DNA of 32,755 nt from Neocallimastix lanati (nom. inval.) (taxonomy: Eukaryota; Neocallimastigomycota; Neocallimastigomycetes; Neocallimastigales; Neocallimastigaceae), in the NCBI GenBank assembly GCA_016946835.1, contig JACVTC010000122.1, positions 522,501-555,255 of the forward strand. Direction: 5' to 3'. The position numbers and the translations under genes were made by a program. Below the pieces are notes generated by a model, which was not told the origin of the DNA, searched no databases, and saw only the letters and a program-made list of their open reading frames with translations. Position 1 is the stretch's first letter, and each line of letters starts with the position of its first letter. Shown here piece by piece: positions 1 to 11,610 of the stretch.

Positions 1-780
1 GAGACTTTAGAGATTTTCTCTTCTCTTCTCCTCTCTCCTCCTCTTTTAGTCTATTCTATCAAATTTTGATCTAATTTTTTTTTTCCTTTTAATCTTATTT
101 ATTCCTTTACTTCCTTCAGCATGGTAGTAATTTTTTTATTCTTTCACTTCCTTCAGATTGTAGTATTTCATTATTGACGTGTATTCCATTTTCAATTAAA
201 TAATTAACAACAAGAAATGCTTATTTCTTTCTTTTTTTTCGTCGATTTAGCATTTATAGACCATGGAATACGTTTTTTTAATCAAATAAATAGCTGCTGA
301 ACAATTTTCTTGTGATTAACAATTCTATAATTTCAAACAGAGCAGGCAGTCCCTCAACAGAACTTTCCTGATATCCCCAATTAGATCTCCATTGATTGAT
401 TATTTCCCCTAATCTTTAATTATTTTAATTAATATTAATTACTATTTGTTGTTTTAAAAAAAAAAATATATCATCTATATAATATATATTATTTTTTAAT
501 ATTTATATTGCAATTAACACGTATAATTACAATTAACGTGTATTCTTTTCTCTCTCTCTTTTTTTTTTTTACTGATTTTTAAAACATGAAAATCGTAGGT
601 TTTTATATTTTTTTATAGCAATAGAAATACATGGAAAACTATATATATTTTATTTTAAGTTTTTACTTTTTATATATTTTTTTATTTAAAATAGAAGTTT
701 ATATAATACTACATATTTTTTATTTTAAAGAAAATATATAAATATTTTATCTTAAAATTTTTAATTTATTTTTAGAAAAA
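1..780 (+). repeat. Diverged direct copy of the large repeat arm, outer part
   Basis: This stretch aligns by eye, in the same orientation, with about 5455-6170 and, reverse-complemented, with about 9900-10610. Shared landmarks are a CT-rich tract followed by TCTATCAAA and a GATCTAATT-like block, the phrase ACTTCCTTCAGCATG, a block ending in ATATCCCCAATTAGATCTCC, and then TTTCAATTAATATTAATT-like sequence. No intact coding region is seen. The copy is much more diverged than the two palindrome arms are from each other, and it probably begins before the window. Confidence 0.6.
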
Positions 781-1855
781 AACTAATAAAAAAATATTTA
801 TTAATAAATAATAAATAATAAATAATTGAATAATAAATAATAAATAATAAATAAATAAATAATAAATAATAAATAATAAATAATAAATAATGGAATAATA
901 AATAATTGAATAATTGGAATAATAAATAATAATAAATAATAAATACTAAATAATAAATAATAAATAATAAATAATTGAATAATTGGAATAATAAATAATA
1001 ATAAATAATAAATAATTGAATAATTGGAATAATAAATAATAATAAATAATAAATAATAAATAATAAATAATAAATAATAAATAATAAATAATAAATAATT
1101 GAATAATAAATAATATATAATATATAATATATAATAAATAATAAATAATGGAATAATAAATAATTGAATAATTGGAATAATAAATAATAATAAATAATAA
1201 ATACATAATAATAAATAATTAATAATAAATAATAAATAATATATAATATATAATAAATAATAAATAATTGAATAATTGGAATAATAAATAACAATAAATA
1301 ATAAATAATAAATAATAAATAATAAATAATAAATAATAAATAATAAATAATAAATAATAAATAATAAATAAATAATAAATAATAAAATAATAAATAATAA
1401 ATAATAAATAATAAATAATAAATAATAAATAATAAATAATAAATAATTGAATAATTGGAATAATAAATAACAATAAATAATAAATAATAAATAATAAATA
1501 ATAAATAATAAATAATAAATAATAAATAATAAATAATAAATAATAAATAATAAATAATAAATAATAAATAATAAATAATTGAATAATTGGAATAATAAAT
1601 AACAATAAATAATAAAAAAGAGTATTTATTAATAAATAATAAATAATAAATAATAAATAATAAATAATTGAATAATAAATAATAAATAATTGAATAATAA
1701 ATAATAAATAATAAATAATAAATAATAAATAATAAATAATAAATAATAAATAATAAATAAATAATAAATAAATAATAAATAATAAATAATAAATAATAAA
1801 TAATAAATAATAAATAATACATAATTCATAATAAAAATAAATAATTGAATAATAA
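781..1855. repeat. 7-bp minisatellite (AAATAAT)n with higher-order spacer
   Basis: About 1 kb is built from a 7-bp unit AAATAAT. Every 40-200 bp it is broken by a longer variant reading roughly TTGAATAATTGGAATAATAA, seen near 905, 969, 1013, 1163, 1262, 1441 and 1576. This gives a higher-order pattern. The - strand lacks stop codons in this unit, so long artificial open frames of repeating Leu-Phe-Ile-Tyr appear; these are not genes. The array sits inside the diverged repeat copy and is missing from the palindrome arms. Confidence 0.85.
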
Positions 1856-3000
1856 TAAAAATAATGAAAATAATTGATAGAAGAATTTATAATAAAAATT
1901 TCATAAAATTTTTATTTATAAAAAAGTGAACAAATACAAATTGTATACAAAATATTAAATGTATACGTTAAACAAATTAAAATTATATTTTTATAATATA
2001 TTAAAATATATTATATTTCTAAAAATATATTATTCAAACTTTATTATTCTTAAGAATATGGAATTTATTAAATAATCAAAAAAAAAAAAAAAAGAAAATA
2101 ATGCAAACAAAAAAAAGTGAACTTTTAAAGGAGAGAAAAAGTGAACATAGGACTAATTAATTAATAAAATAAATAGTTTTTTTTTTTTTTTTTTTTTTTT
2201 ACTAAATTATATTTTATATTATTTTTATTGTTTTTTTTAATGTATAAACAAAAATAAAATAAATAAAAGTTTTAAATATTTATTTTTACATTTTTAAAAA
2301 ATAAATAATCAAATATTATTTATTTTTTTTTTATCCTATAAAAAAGATGTTAAAATAATTCTTTTTTTTTAAAAAATATGAATTAAAGGCAACTTAGAAT
2401 ACATAAATTTATAAATTTAAACTAATATAAATTTTTGTATCAATAATAATAAAAATAAATATGAATATATAAATAAATAATTTAATACTCAATAATAAAT
2501 ATTAAATAAATAACAAAAAGAGTATTTATTAATTAATAATAAATAATTGAATAATAAATAAATAAATAATAAATTAACCTTTAATTTTTAAATTTATTTA
2601 TTTACTTATTTATATATTAATTGATTTATTTATTTACTTACTTATCTTTTTATTTATTTATTTTTTGATTGATTTATTATTTTACTCATATAATTTATTT
2701 ATTTATTATTTTATTTCTTTAATAATTATTTCCTTTTATTTTTATTTATTTATTTATTTATTATATTTATTTATTTATTTATTATTTTATTTATTATATT
2801 TATTTATTTATTATTTTATTTATTATATTTATTTATTTATTTATTATTTTATTTATTATATTTATTATATTTATTTATTATTTTATTTCTTTAATAATTA
2901 TTTCCTTTTATTTTTATTTATTTATTATTTTATTATTTTATTTATTATATTTATTTATTTATTATTTTATTTCTTTAATAATTATTTAAACTTTGCCTTT
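1856..3000 (+). repeat. Inner part of the diverged repeat copy, ending in TTTA-type low complexity
   Basis: No gene is seen. Around 2480-2540 the run CAATAATAAATATTAAATAA followed by (G)TAACAAAAA(G/A)(A/G)G(A/G)GTATTTATT is also found near 7227-7270 in the left palindrome arm. From about 2570 to 2990, TTAACCTTTAATTTT and many TTTATTTA units match the reverse complement of about 8380-8545 in the right arm. Within 2700-2990 a block containing TTATTTCTTTAATAATTATTT occurs three times, indicating local duplication. The + strand open frame across 2665-3078 is a by-product of the repeat. Confidence 0.5.
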
Positions 3001-4079
3001 GTTCATTTTATAAAGATAATTTTAAATTATCCAAAAATTTATATATTTATATTTTTTTTTTTTTTTTTTTTGATATAAATAACATATATATTAAAGAATA
3101 TAAACAATATAAATGTATATAAATATATTTATAAAAAAAAAAAAGGTAATTGATATATTTATCATTATGAATATTGGTTATATAAATTCCTTTTATAAAA
3201 AAAAAAAACTTAAAGGAAAATATTTTAAAATATCATGGTTGTTAAGCTATTATCTTGGTAATAATATTATAATTTACATTAAGGGTTTTTTTTTTTTTTT
3301 TTAAGTCTTCATACTTTTGAATCTCACATAATCTATAATAAATTTATAGATTATGGTTTCCTCATGCTCACTTCATAATCTTTTTTGTTCTTTCTTTTTT
3401 TTTTTTTTTGTTTTTTTTATACTGGTATTATCTGATTATAAATTTAATTATATTGTCTTAACAATAAGAAACTTTTCAAAAAAAATATATATATCTTAAA
3501 TATTCTAAAACCTATTTGTAATACGAAAGGTTTACAGATATTCATTCACATAATTATTTTTTATTAAATTTAGGAAGAGAATATTACATTATAACTTAAC
3601 ATTTTCTATTTACTTATATTTATTATTTATATAAATTTTATACATTTAAGTGTAAAAAATACATTATATATATGATAAAGATAAAAAATATATATATATA
3701 TATATTATATTAAAAAAATGTATCAAATAAAAAACAGAAATTAATATACAAAAAAAAAAAAAAATAAAATAAAATAAAAGTCTATAAAAATTACATTTCA
3801 ATGAAAATAAATAGACAAAAAAAATTTTTTTTTTTAAAAATAAAATAAAATAAAATAAAATAAAATAAAATTAAAGTTAATGAAAATATAGAGATAATTT
3901 TAAAAAAAACTTATAAAATGATAATAATAATTATACTAATTGAGTGTTTTTTATAAAAAAAAAAAATTCATGTAAATTATAAATAATAAATAAATTCAAA
4001 ATATATATATATATATATATTCATGTAAATCGTAAATGAATAAAATAAAGTATATAAATAAATTCATAAAAAAAAAATA
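3001..4079. other. A+T-rich stretch with no gene seen
   Basis: This is homopolymer-rich sequence with no credible coding region. Two minor items are visible. A hairpin lies at about 3330-3352 (stem AATCTATAA/TTATAGATT, 5-base loop). Short TAAAA-unit and (AT)n tracts lie at 3838-3870 and 4000-4020. Confidence 0.6.
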
Positions 4080-4335
4080 GTTCATTGGCAATGAACCTTT
4101 CTTCCAAGATTTTATAAGATTTTGAGTTTTAAAGGGAATTCTTATTCCGGATTAGGGTTTGAATTAATTTATCTTAATGATTTATCTTAAAAGAAATTAT
4201 GGTCTTTTCCTTTTAGAGCCCATTGGCCCCTGCTAAGCTTGTCTTTAACTGTATTTTCAGTTTTGAAGCACCTGGTTAGATTTGTGCTTATAATTTTTGC
4301 AAAAAGAAAGAACCGCAGATCGCATCAAGAATAAC
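4080..4335. other. G+C-richer island just outside the palindrome, possible gene remnant
   Basis: About 250 bp are markedly richer in G and C than the surroundings and contain almost no homopolymers, so they look like former coding sequence. One + frame is open for about 46 codons from about 4190 to 4332 and encodes a hydrophobic stretch followed by basic residues (KRKNRRSHQE). The earlier part reads in another frame with stops. I do not recognise the source. It ends about 60 bp before the left arm of the palindrome begins and has no counterpart outside the right arm. Confidence 0.3.
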
Positions 4336-4512
4336 GTCTTATAATAATCATCAGAAATGGTTTTTGTTATTAAACAAAAACATCCTATTCCTTATTTTAA
4401 ATTTGATCTTATCCTTTTCTTAATTTATTACATAATTTTAATTTATTTTATCACATCCCATTACAAGAATATTTTAATGTTTCTCATTTTTTTCTTATAA
4501 ATTATCTTCTTT

Positions 4513-4544
<32 letters not shown>

Positions 4545-5020
4545 TTTCTTTTTTTTTTTTTTTGATTTTAAATTTTCTTTTCGTTATATTATTATTAAAT
4601 AATAATAAATATAATAAAAAATTCAATGGTTTTAAAACATTTTAATTTCACTAGTTTTATTTATATTTTAAAAATCAAAAAACTTTATTAATATATATAA
4701 AATTATTTTTGTTATTTTAAAATATATTTATATATACATTTTTTTTCATTTAACATTAATAAAGTTAATATTATTGATATTATTAAATTTATTATAGTAT
4801 ATGTAATGTTTACTTATTAAGCTATTTAATTATCTAACAATAAAAAAAAGGATTAAAAAATCACTACTAACCCTACATTTTTTCCTTTTTTTAATTAAAT
4901 TACATAATTAATAACTTAACCTCTAAAATATAAACATTCTCACTATCATCATAAAATATTTCAATAAATTATATTGACATATTTTATATTTCTAGTGAGT
5001 TGTTTTAATCATCTTTAGTG

Positions 5021-5055
<35 letters not shown>

Positions 5056-6481
5056 TAAAAAATTAATATTAAATGAAATTATTATTTTCATAAACCATTT
5101 GATTTTTCTACTGATTAACATTTTAATGCTCCAAAATAATTTTAGTTAATTTCTTTAAATAAGATAAATGAACAGTAGTAATTAATTCATTATTTTTATT
5201 TATTATATTTTCCAATGGTAAGTAACTATCATCAGAACTTATATTAAATAAATAATAATGTTAACTATTATTCTTCATTTCTTACCTAAAGAAGTCTCTC
5301 TAATATCATTTCTTCTTCATTAATTGAATCCTAGAAAAAAAAACCTTGAGAGTCTATGAATATAATATTTCATTTAAATTTAATTTTTATCCTTTCACTA
5401 AATAGATATATTAATAGTAATATATGAATTATTAATCTAATATTATTTTAGAGTTTTCTTTCTTCTTTTCTTCTCTCTTCTCTTCTCCCTTTCTATCAAA
5501 TAAGATCTAATTCTTTTCTTTTAATCTTTTTTATTTTTTTACTTCCTTCAGCATGATAATATTTCATTATCCAAATGTAAACCATATTCAATTAAAAATG
5601 ATCGTACAATTAATAATACGAAAAGCTTATTTCTTACTTTCTTTCGACAATTTAACATTTAAGTATGATTTCTAATCAAATTAGAAAGAGCTAGACATCA
5701 TCATGTGGTTGACAATACTCTAAATTTAAACACAGACACCCCCTCAAAAGAACTTCATCAATATCCTAAATTGGATCTCCGTTGATAGAAAATTTTCCCT
5801 AATTTTAAATTATTTCAATTAATATTAATTATTTATTGTTGCTTTAAAAATAATCATTTATATAATATATATATTATTTTTTAAATATTTATATTACAAC
5901 TAAATTTTTTAATTACATTCTACTTTTTTTTCTTTTCTTTTCTTCTTTTTTTTTTTTTTTTTTCTTGATTTTTAAATCATAGAATTCTGTATTTTTTTAC
6001 TTTTTTTTATACTTTTTATTTAAAACAATAGAAATATATAAAATAAAAATCTTTCCTTTTACATACTTTAGAAAATTATAAATATTGTACTTTAAAGAAA
6101 AACAATAAATATTTTATTTTAAACATATATAATAAATAATAATAAATTAAGATTTTTAATTTATAATTTATAGAAATTATTTTAAATAAACTTTTATTAC
6201 TAATATTACACAAATATTATGTTGGTAATATAATCAAATATATTTAAGAACACACACAATTTAAATATATTACAAATTAAATTATTTATTTTTGATTTTT
6301 TATAAAAATTTTATTATATTTTTAAAAATATTTTATTAATTATTATTTATATAATTAATAACATTATACATTATTTTATAATTATTTTTATTTCAATGTT
6401 AACATTCATCAAAATTCGGAAACTTCTATTTTAATTTTTTTTTTTAATATATAAATAATATATTTTTAATTTATTTGATCA

Positions 6482-6741
6482 GTTAGTTTTCAACCTCTAT
6501 TTAAGAAATATTAATTAACCCTAAGATACATATATTTATTTTTATATTTATATATACGCTTATTTTTATTTAATTATTTTATTGAGAAGTGTTAATATTA
6601 TACATATATTAAATTATATAATTTAATATATGTAGAATTATTTATCCAAATTTTATATAATTTATCATAATTACTAAAATTGATTTTAGCATTTCATATA
6701 AATATGTTTCAATATATTTTATATTAAATATTAATAGATCA
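6482..6741. mobile_element. 255-bp arm-specific insertion flanked by GATCA
   Basis: Compared with the right arm, which reads straight through TTTGATCAATATTTATT near 9410-9428, the left arm has an additional 255 bp at 6482-6736. The pentamer GATCA occurs immediately before (6477-6481) and after (6737-6741), as expected for a target-site duplication. No coding sequence and no clear terminal inverted repeats are seen. A 34-bp perfect palindrome lies near the middle. The alternative is a deletion in the right arm between two GATCA copies. Confidence 0.4.
6601..6634. repeat. 34-bp perfect palindrome
   Basis: The sequence equals its own reverse complement over 34 bases; its half begins TACATATATTAAATTAT. 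It lies inside the arm-specific insertion and could extrude a cruciform or form a hairpin. Confidence 0.85.
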
Positions 6742-6762
6742 ATATTTATTTTATTTATTATT

Positions 6763-6801
6763 GTATTGTGTATTGTATTGTATTGTGTATTGTATTGTAT
6801 T
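6763..6801. repeat. TATTG/TGTATTG short tandem repeat
   Basis: Repeats of TATTG and TGTATTG are arrayed over about 40 bp. The right arm has only ordinary ATT-rich sequence here, so the array arose in the left arm after duplication. Confidence 0.7.
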
Positions 6802-7712
6802 ATATTTATTATTGTACTGTATTTTATATATTATTATTTTATTTTATTTTTATTTTACTGTAAATATATAAAATTTACTATTTATTTTCATTTTTATTGG
6901 TTTTTACATATATTTCCCTTTTTTTTTTCCCCACCTTTTTCATTAACGTTGGTTTATTCACTAATAATAATAATAATAATAATAATATATTTAATATTTA
7001 TCCATTAAATTGATTCAATTAATTCTCATTATTTATTAATGCATAAAACATTCAAAGTTGTTAATATATAATATTTAACCAATTGCTTATACTTCTGTTT
7101 TATTAATAAATTAGTATTATCTTTTTAAAATAAAAAATAAGAATATAAATAAAAATAAATAATAATAATAATAATAATAATAAAAATAATAATTAAAATA
7201 AATATATATAAATAATTGAATATTCAATAATAAATATTAAATAAGTAACAAAAAAGGGTATTTATTATTAAATAATAATAGTTTTAAAATAACAAATAAT
7301 AATTATTTTATTGATTTATTATTTTATTGATTTAATGATTTACTTTTTTTATTTGAGAAATTTTAGTTAATTTTTATAAATCTTTTTTTTTTTAAAATAA
7401 TTTAACATGTATTTTATTAAACAAACAAAAATCACTCTTTTTATTCTTTTTTGTTATGTCCTTTTTTTGTTATGTTTTTTTTACTATGTCCAAAATTTTT
7501 ATTATGTCCTTTTTTTTTTTTTTTTTTTTTTTAATTAAAGAATTTAAATATTTAATTTTTTTTTATTATTATTTTTGTTATGTCTTTTTTTTTTTAATTA
7601 AAACAAATGAAATACGTGATAAATAAAATGTAACAAAATGTAATTATAATGTACATAATATAAAAGAATGTAATTAAAAATAATTTTAATATTTGTGATG
7701 TGACTCTTTTAT

Positions 7713-7949
7713 TATAAAAATATATTAATAAAAGTTGAACATATTTATAAAACTTTATATTCATATTTCTACTATTTATTTCATTTTATTTTATTATATT
7801 CAATATGTACTTCATTTTTATATTTCTACTATATATTGTTTTTTTTAATTTCAGTTATATTTTTTTATAGAAGAAAAAAATGATATATATATATAATTAA
7901 AAGGAATTTAAGTTTTATAATTATACTTAAATTTATATATTTTTAAAAT
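7713..7949. other. Central spacer (loop) of the giant palindrome
   Basis: The mirrored sequence stops at TTTGTGATGTGACTC on the left and resumes at GAGTCATCACATCACAAA on the right. The roughly 240 bp between show no mirror symmetry, no gene, and only a short internal repeat (ATATTTCTACTAT twice, near 7767 and 7821). Confidence 0.7.
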
Positions 7950-8799
7950 AAGAGTCATCACATCACAAATATTCAAATTATTTTTAATTACATTATTTTA
8001 TATTATGTACATTATAATTACATTTTGTTACATTTTATTTATCACGTATTTCATTTATTTTAATTAAAAAAAAAAAAAACATAACAAAAATAATAATAAA
8101 AAAAATTAAATATTTAAATTCTTTAATTTAATTGAAAAAATAAAAAAAAAAAAAAAAGGACTTAATAAAAATTTTGGACATAGTAAAAAAAACATAACAA
8201 AAAAAGGGCATAACAAAAAAGAATAAAAAGAGTGATTTTTGTTTGTTTAATAAAACACATGTTAAATTATTTTAAAAAAAAAAGAATTAAAAAAAAAAAA
8301 AAAAAAAGATTTATAAAAATTAATTAAAATTTCGCTAGGAGGAAAATCAATAAAAAAGTAAATCATTAAATCAATAAAATAATTTAGTAAATAAAATAAT
8401 AAATAAAACAATTACGAAGTAAAGAAATAAAATAATAAATAAATAAATAAATTAGAAAGTAAATAAATAAAATCATAAATCAATCATAGAGTAAATAAAT
8501 AAAATAATGAATCAAATAAATGGATAAATAAATAAAAGGTTAATCTAATTTCTTTTATTATAAGAAAAAAGATAATAATAATTTATCAATAATAATATTT
8601 AGATTAATTTATTAAATTTATTTATAATATTATTATTTTTGAAATAATTTTTTATTATGATTTCATTTATTTATTCGAATTAAAATGATTATACTTGATT
8701 ATATATTTAAAACTAATTACATTTATAATTAGCTTTTCTTGTGATTAATATAAATTATTTAATAAACTTATTATGTTTTACTATTAGGTTATTCCTAAA

Positions 8800-9012
8800 C
8801 TAATCTAAGCCAAGATGGAATTCAAAGATGATAGATATCAAAATAGTTGGCGAACGTTAATACTGATCAAGATCAAAAACTTTCATTTGATTGGTTGATA
8901 AGTATTACAAAATTATTATTAAAGGAAATATTAAACTATATAAACAAAATGCATAATAATAAGAATATAATTAAAGTTATTGATTTATCTTTTAAATTCT
9001 ATTTTCTCTAAT
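8800..9012 (+). other. Possible degenerate coding segment in the right arm
   Basis: This part of the arm has few homopolymers and somewhat higher G+C. One + frame is open for about 55 codons, from about 8846 to 9012 (including DQDQKLSFDWL), with stops just upstream. I cannot identify it. The left arm does not contain it. Confidence 0.2.
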
Positions 9013-10118
9013 TTATTAAATATAAGAATAATTAATATTTGGAAATCAAGCCACTAATAAAAAAACATTATATAATCATAGGATTTAAATTCGATCTAAC
9101 ATTAATTTATGTTTGAATAATAAAAATTATTTTATATTTATAAGGTTTAAATATTTATATCATAAATATAAACAATAGTTAAATAATATATATTGACAAC
9201 TTTGAATGTTTAATATATCAATAAATAATGAGAATTAATTCAATGATTTTAATGGATAAATAGCAGATTTATTATTATATCAGCATTACTGAAAAAGGGA
9301 AAAAATAAAAAAAAAAAGGAAAAAAATATATTCAGAAACCAATAAAAATAAAAAAGAATAGTATTAAAATATAACATAATAATAAATAAATTACAGTATA
9401 ATAATAAATAAAATAAATATTGATCAAATAAATTAAAAATATATTATTTATATAAATTAAAATAATAATATTAAAAGTTTTATAAATATATTATTAATAT
9501 AAATTAAAAAAAAATTAAAATGGAAGTTTTTAAATTATGATCAATGTAACATTGAAATAAAAATTATATAAAATAAAGTTATTAATTATATAAATAATAA
9601 TTAATAAAATTTAATAAAATTTTTATAAAAAAAAAAATCAAAAATAATTTAATATGTAATATGACGGTTGATAATATAAAAATATATTTAAAATATGTGT
9701 ATTTAAATATATATGATTATATTACCAACTTAATATCTGTGTAATATTAGTCATGAAAGTTTATTTAAAATAATTTTGTATAAATTATAAAACTAAAAAT
9801 TTTAATTTATTATTTATTATTATTTATTTATCAATTATTATTTATTGATTATTTATTACATATATTTAAAAAATATTTATAGTTTTTCTTTAAAGTATAA
9901 AAGAAGTAAAAAAGAACTGTATTTTAGATTTTTCATTTAGAAAAAAAGAAATAAAAAGAAAAAAATATAAAAAGGTAAATATAATTGTAATTTTGATTGT
10001 AATATAAAGATTTAAAAAAATAATTTTTATATTATATAAAAGAAATATTTTTTAAATAATAATAATAAATATTAATTGAAATTATTTCAAATTAGAGAAA
10101 TTTTCTATCATTTAAGAT

Positions 10119-10340
10119 CTAATTGGGTTGGGGATGTCGGGAAAGTTTTGTTGTGGAAGGCAGTCTCATCCACATTGGTGTGGATCCTCTATTTGCTACC
10201 TGCGGTGGTTTATCCACTGTTGTCGCCTTGGACACATTGATCGTCAGTACAGCATCTTCCACATCTGCGTGGTTAATACCACCCAGATAGAAATAGCTGT
10301 GGTTGGTCATGTTAATCACGGTTTTCTTGTCTGACACTGT
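10119..10340 (-). pseudogene. Aldose 1-epimerase (galactose mutarotase) gene fragment
   Basis: Read on the - strand, a frame of about 45 residues encodes VSDKKTVINMTNHSYFYLGG followed by DAVLTINVSKATTVDK. This matches the family's conserved segment (TxxNLTNHSYFNLxG, a following beta strand and a VD turn), which carries an active-site His in the intact enzyme. The enzyme interconverts alpha and beta anomers of aldoses such as galactose. Only about 70 of the usual roughly 300-350 residues are recognisable. Beyond VDK the expected continuation seems to shift frame: VDETAF appears in another frame and resembles the family's later motif. G+C is close to half, far above the surroundings, which suggests capture from a different genomic or foreign source. 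It lies within the right arm; the other two copies retain only the edges of the segment. Confidence 0.7.
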
Positions 10341-11597
10341 TGTTTGTTTGATTAGAAATCAAACTCTATTGGTAGATTAACTATTTAAATACCATGGAGT
10401 AAGAAATAAGAATTTCGTGTTGCGACTTGTGTAATTGTATAATTGAAAATAGTTTACACTCGGATCATGAGGTTATATCTTGTTGAAGGAAGAAGAAAAA
10501 AAAATAAAAAAGATTAAAAGAAAAGAATTAGATCTTATTTGATAGAAAGGGAGAAGAGAAGAGAGAAGAAAAGAAGAAAGAAAACTCTAAAATAATATTA
10601 GATTAATAATTCATGTATTACTATTAATAAATCTATTTAGTGTGAGAATAAAATTTAAATTTAAATGCAATATTATATTCAGAGACTTTTAAGTTTTTTT
10701 TATTATTATTCAAGGATTCAATTAGTGAAGAAGAAATGAAATTAGAGGGACTTCTTTAAGTAAGAAATGAAGAATAATAGTTAACATTATTCTTTATTTA
10801 ATAAAAGTTCTGATGATAGTTACTTATCATTGGAAAATATAATAAATAAAAATAATGAATTAAATACTACTGTTCATTTATCTTATTTAAAGAAATCAAC
10901 TAAAGTTATTTTGGAACATTAATCTTAATGGTTTATGAAAATAATATTCATTTAATATTAATTTTTTATTTATAAAAAAAAAAAAAAAAAAAAACACTAA
11001 AGATGATTAAAACAACTCACTAGAAATATAAAATATGTTGATATAATTTATTGAAATATTTTATGATGATAGTGAGAATGTTTATATTTTAGAGGTTAAG
11101 TTATTAATTATGTAATTTAATTAAAAAAAGGAAAAATGTAGGGTTAGTGATTGTTTAATCCTTTTTTTATTTATAGTTAAATAATTAAATAGCTTAATAA
11201 GTAAATATTATTATGTACTATTATAAATTTAACAGTAATAATGATACTTACTTTATAAAAAATGTAAAAGGAAAAAAAAAAAGTATAATAAATTTTAAAA
11301 TAACAAAAATTAATTTATATATTAATAAAGTTTTTGAATTTTAAAATATAAATAAAATAATTTATAAGAAAAAAATGATAAACATTAAAATATTCTAGTA
11401 ATAGGATATAATAAAATAAATTAAAGCTATGTAATATATTAAGAAAAGGATGAAATTAGATTTATATTTAATGAAATGAAATTAGCAATACTATAAATAA
11501 TAAAATTTTCTAAAAAAAGCTTTATTTCAAAAGGTAAAAATTGTTGTCGTAGATATTAATATATATAGATAGATTTTCTTTATTTTTTAATTAATGT

Positions 11598-11610
11598 AAT
11601 GGCTATGTCA
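11598..11610. repeat. Target-site duplication, left copy
   Basis: AATGGCTATGTCA is repeated exactly at 12411-12423, directly after the poly(A) tail of the intervening LINE fragment. Since the first two bases are A, the duplication is 11-13 bp. This is the expected footprint of target-primed reverse transcription. Confidence 0.85.

Larger units (their letters stand above)
4395..7712 (+). repeat. Left arm of a giant imperfect palindrome
   Basis: The reverse complement of this arm is found at about 7950-11465. Matches seen across its length include 4400-4500 with 11355-11460, 4865-5025 with 11010-11160, 5455-5530 with 10525-10605, 6176-6250 with 9690-9775, 6280-6470 with 9425-9650, 6741-7080 with 9170-9425, and 7390-7712 with 7950-8280. 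The outermost parts are nearly identical over runs longer than 100 bp; inner parts carry small insertions and deletions. The arm contains no intact gene. The place where the other arm holds an epimerase remnant is reduced here to about 5690-5785. Confidence 0.8.
7950..11465 (-). repeat. Right arm of the giant imperfect palindrome
   Basis: This is the mirror of the left arm. It is longer because it keeps about 170-200 bp of the epimerase remnant (10119-10340) and about 380 bp near 8545-9060 that the left arm lacks. Homology fades at about 11460; the flanking 11470-11597 does not resemble the sequence outside the left arm. Inner parts (8155-8230) carry several GGACATA/CATAACAAAA blocks that mirror the TTATGTCC blocks at 7440-7515. 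Confidence 0.8.

Noticed and set aside
761-1829. Long - strand open frames of repeating Leu-Phe-Ile-Tyr (up to 353 codons)
   Set aside because: They are produced by the AAATAAT heptamer, which has no stop in any - frame; composition is pure repeat.
781-1855. Telomeric repeat
   Set aside because: The 7-bp unit has no G on one strand or C-rich complement, is internal, and grades into other repeats.
2665-3078. 137-codon + strand frame rich in Phe, Leu, Tyr
   Set aside because: It follows TTTATTTA repeats and ends in poly(T); it has no exon-like composition.
10128-10334. 68-codon + strand frame in the G+C-rich patch
   Set aside because: It is antisense to the epimerase fragment; only the - strand gives a family match.
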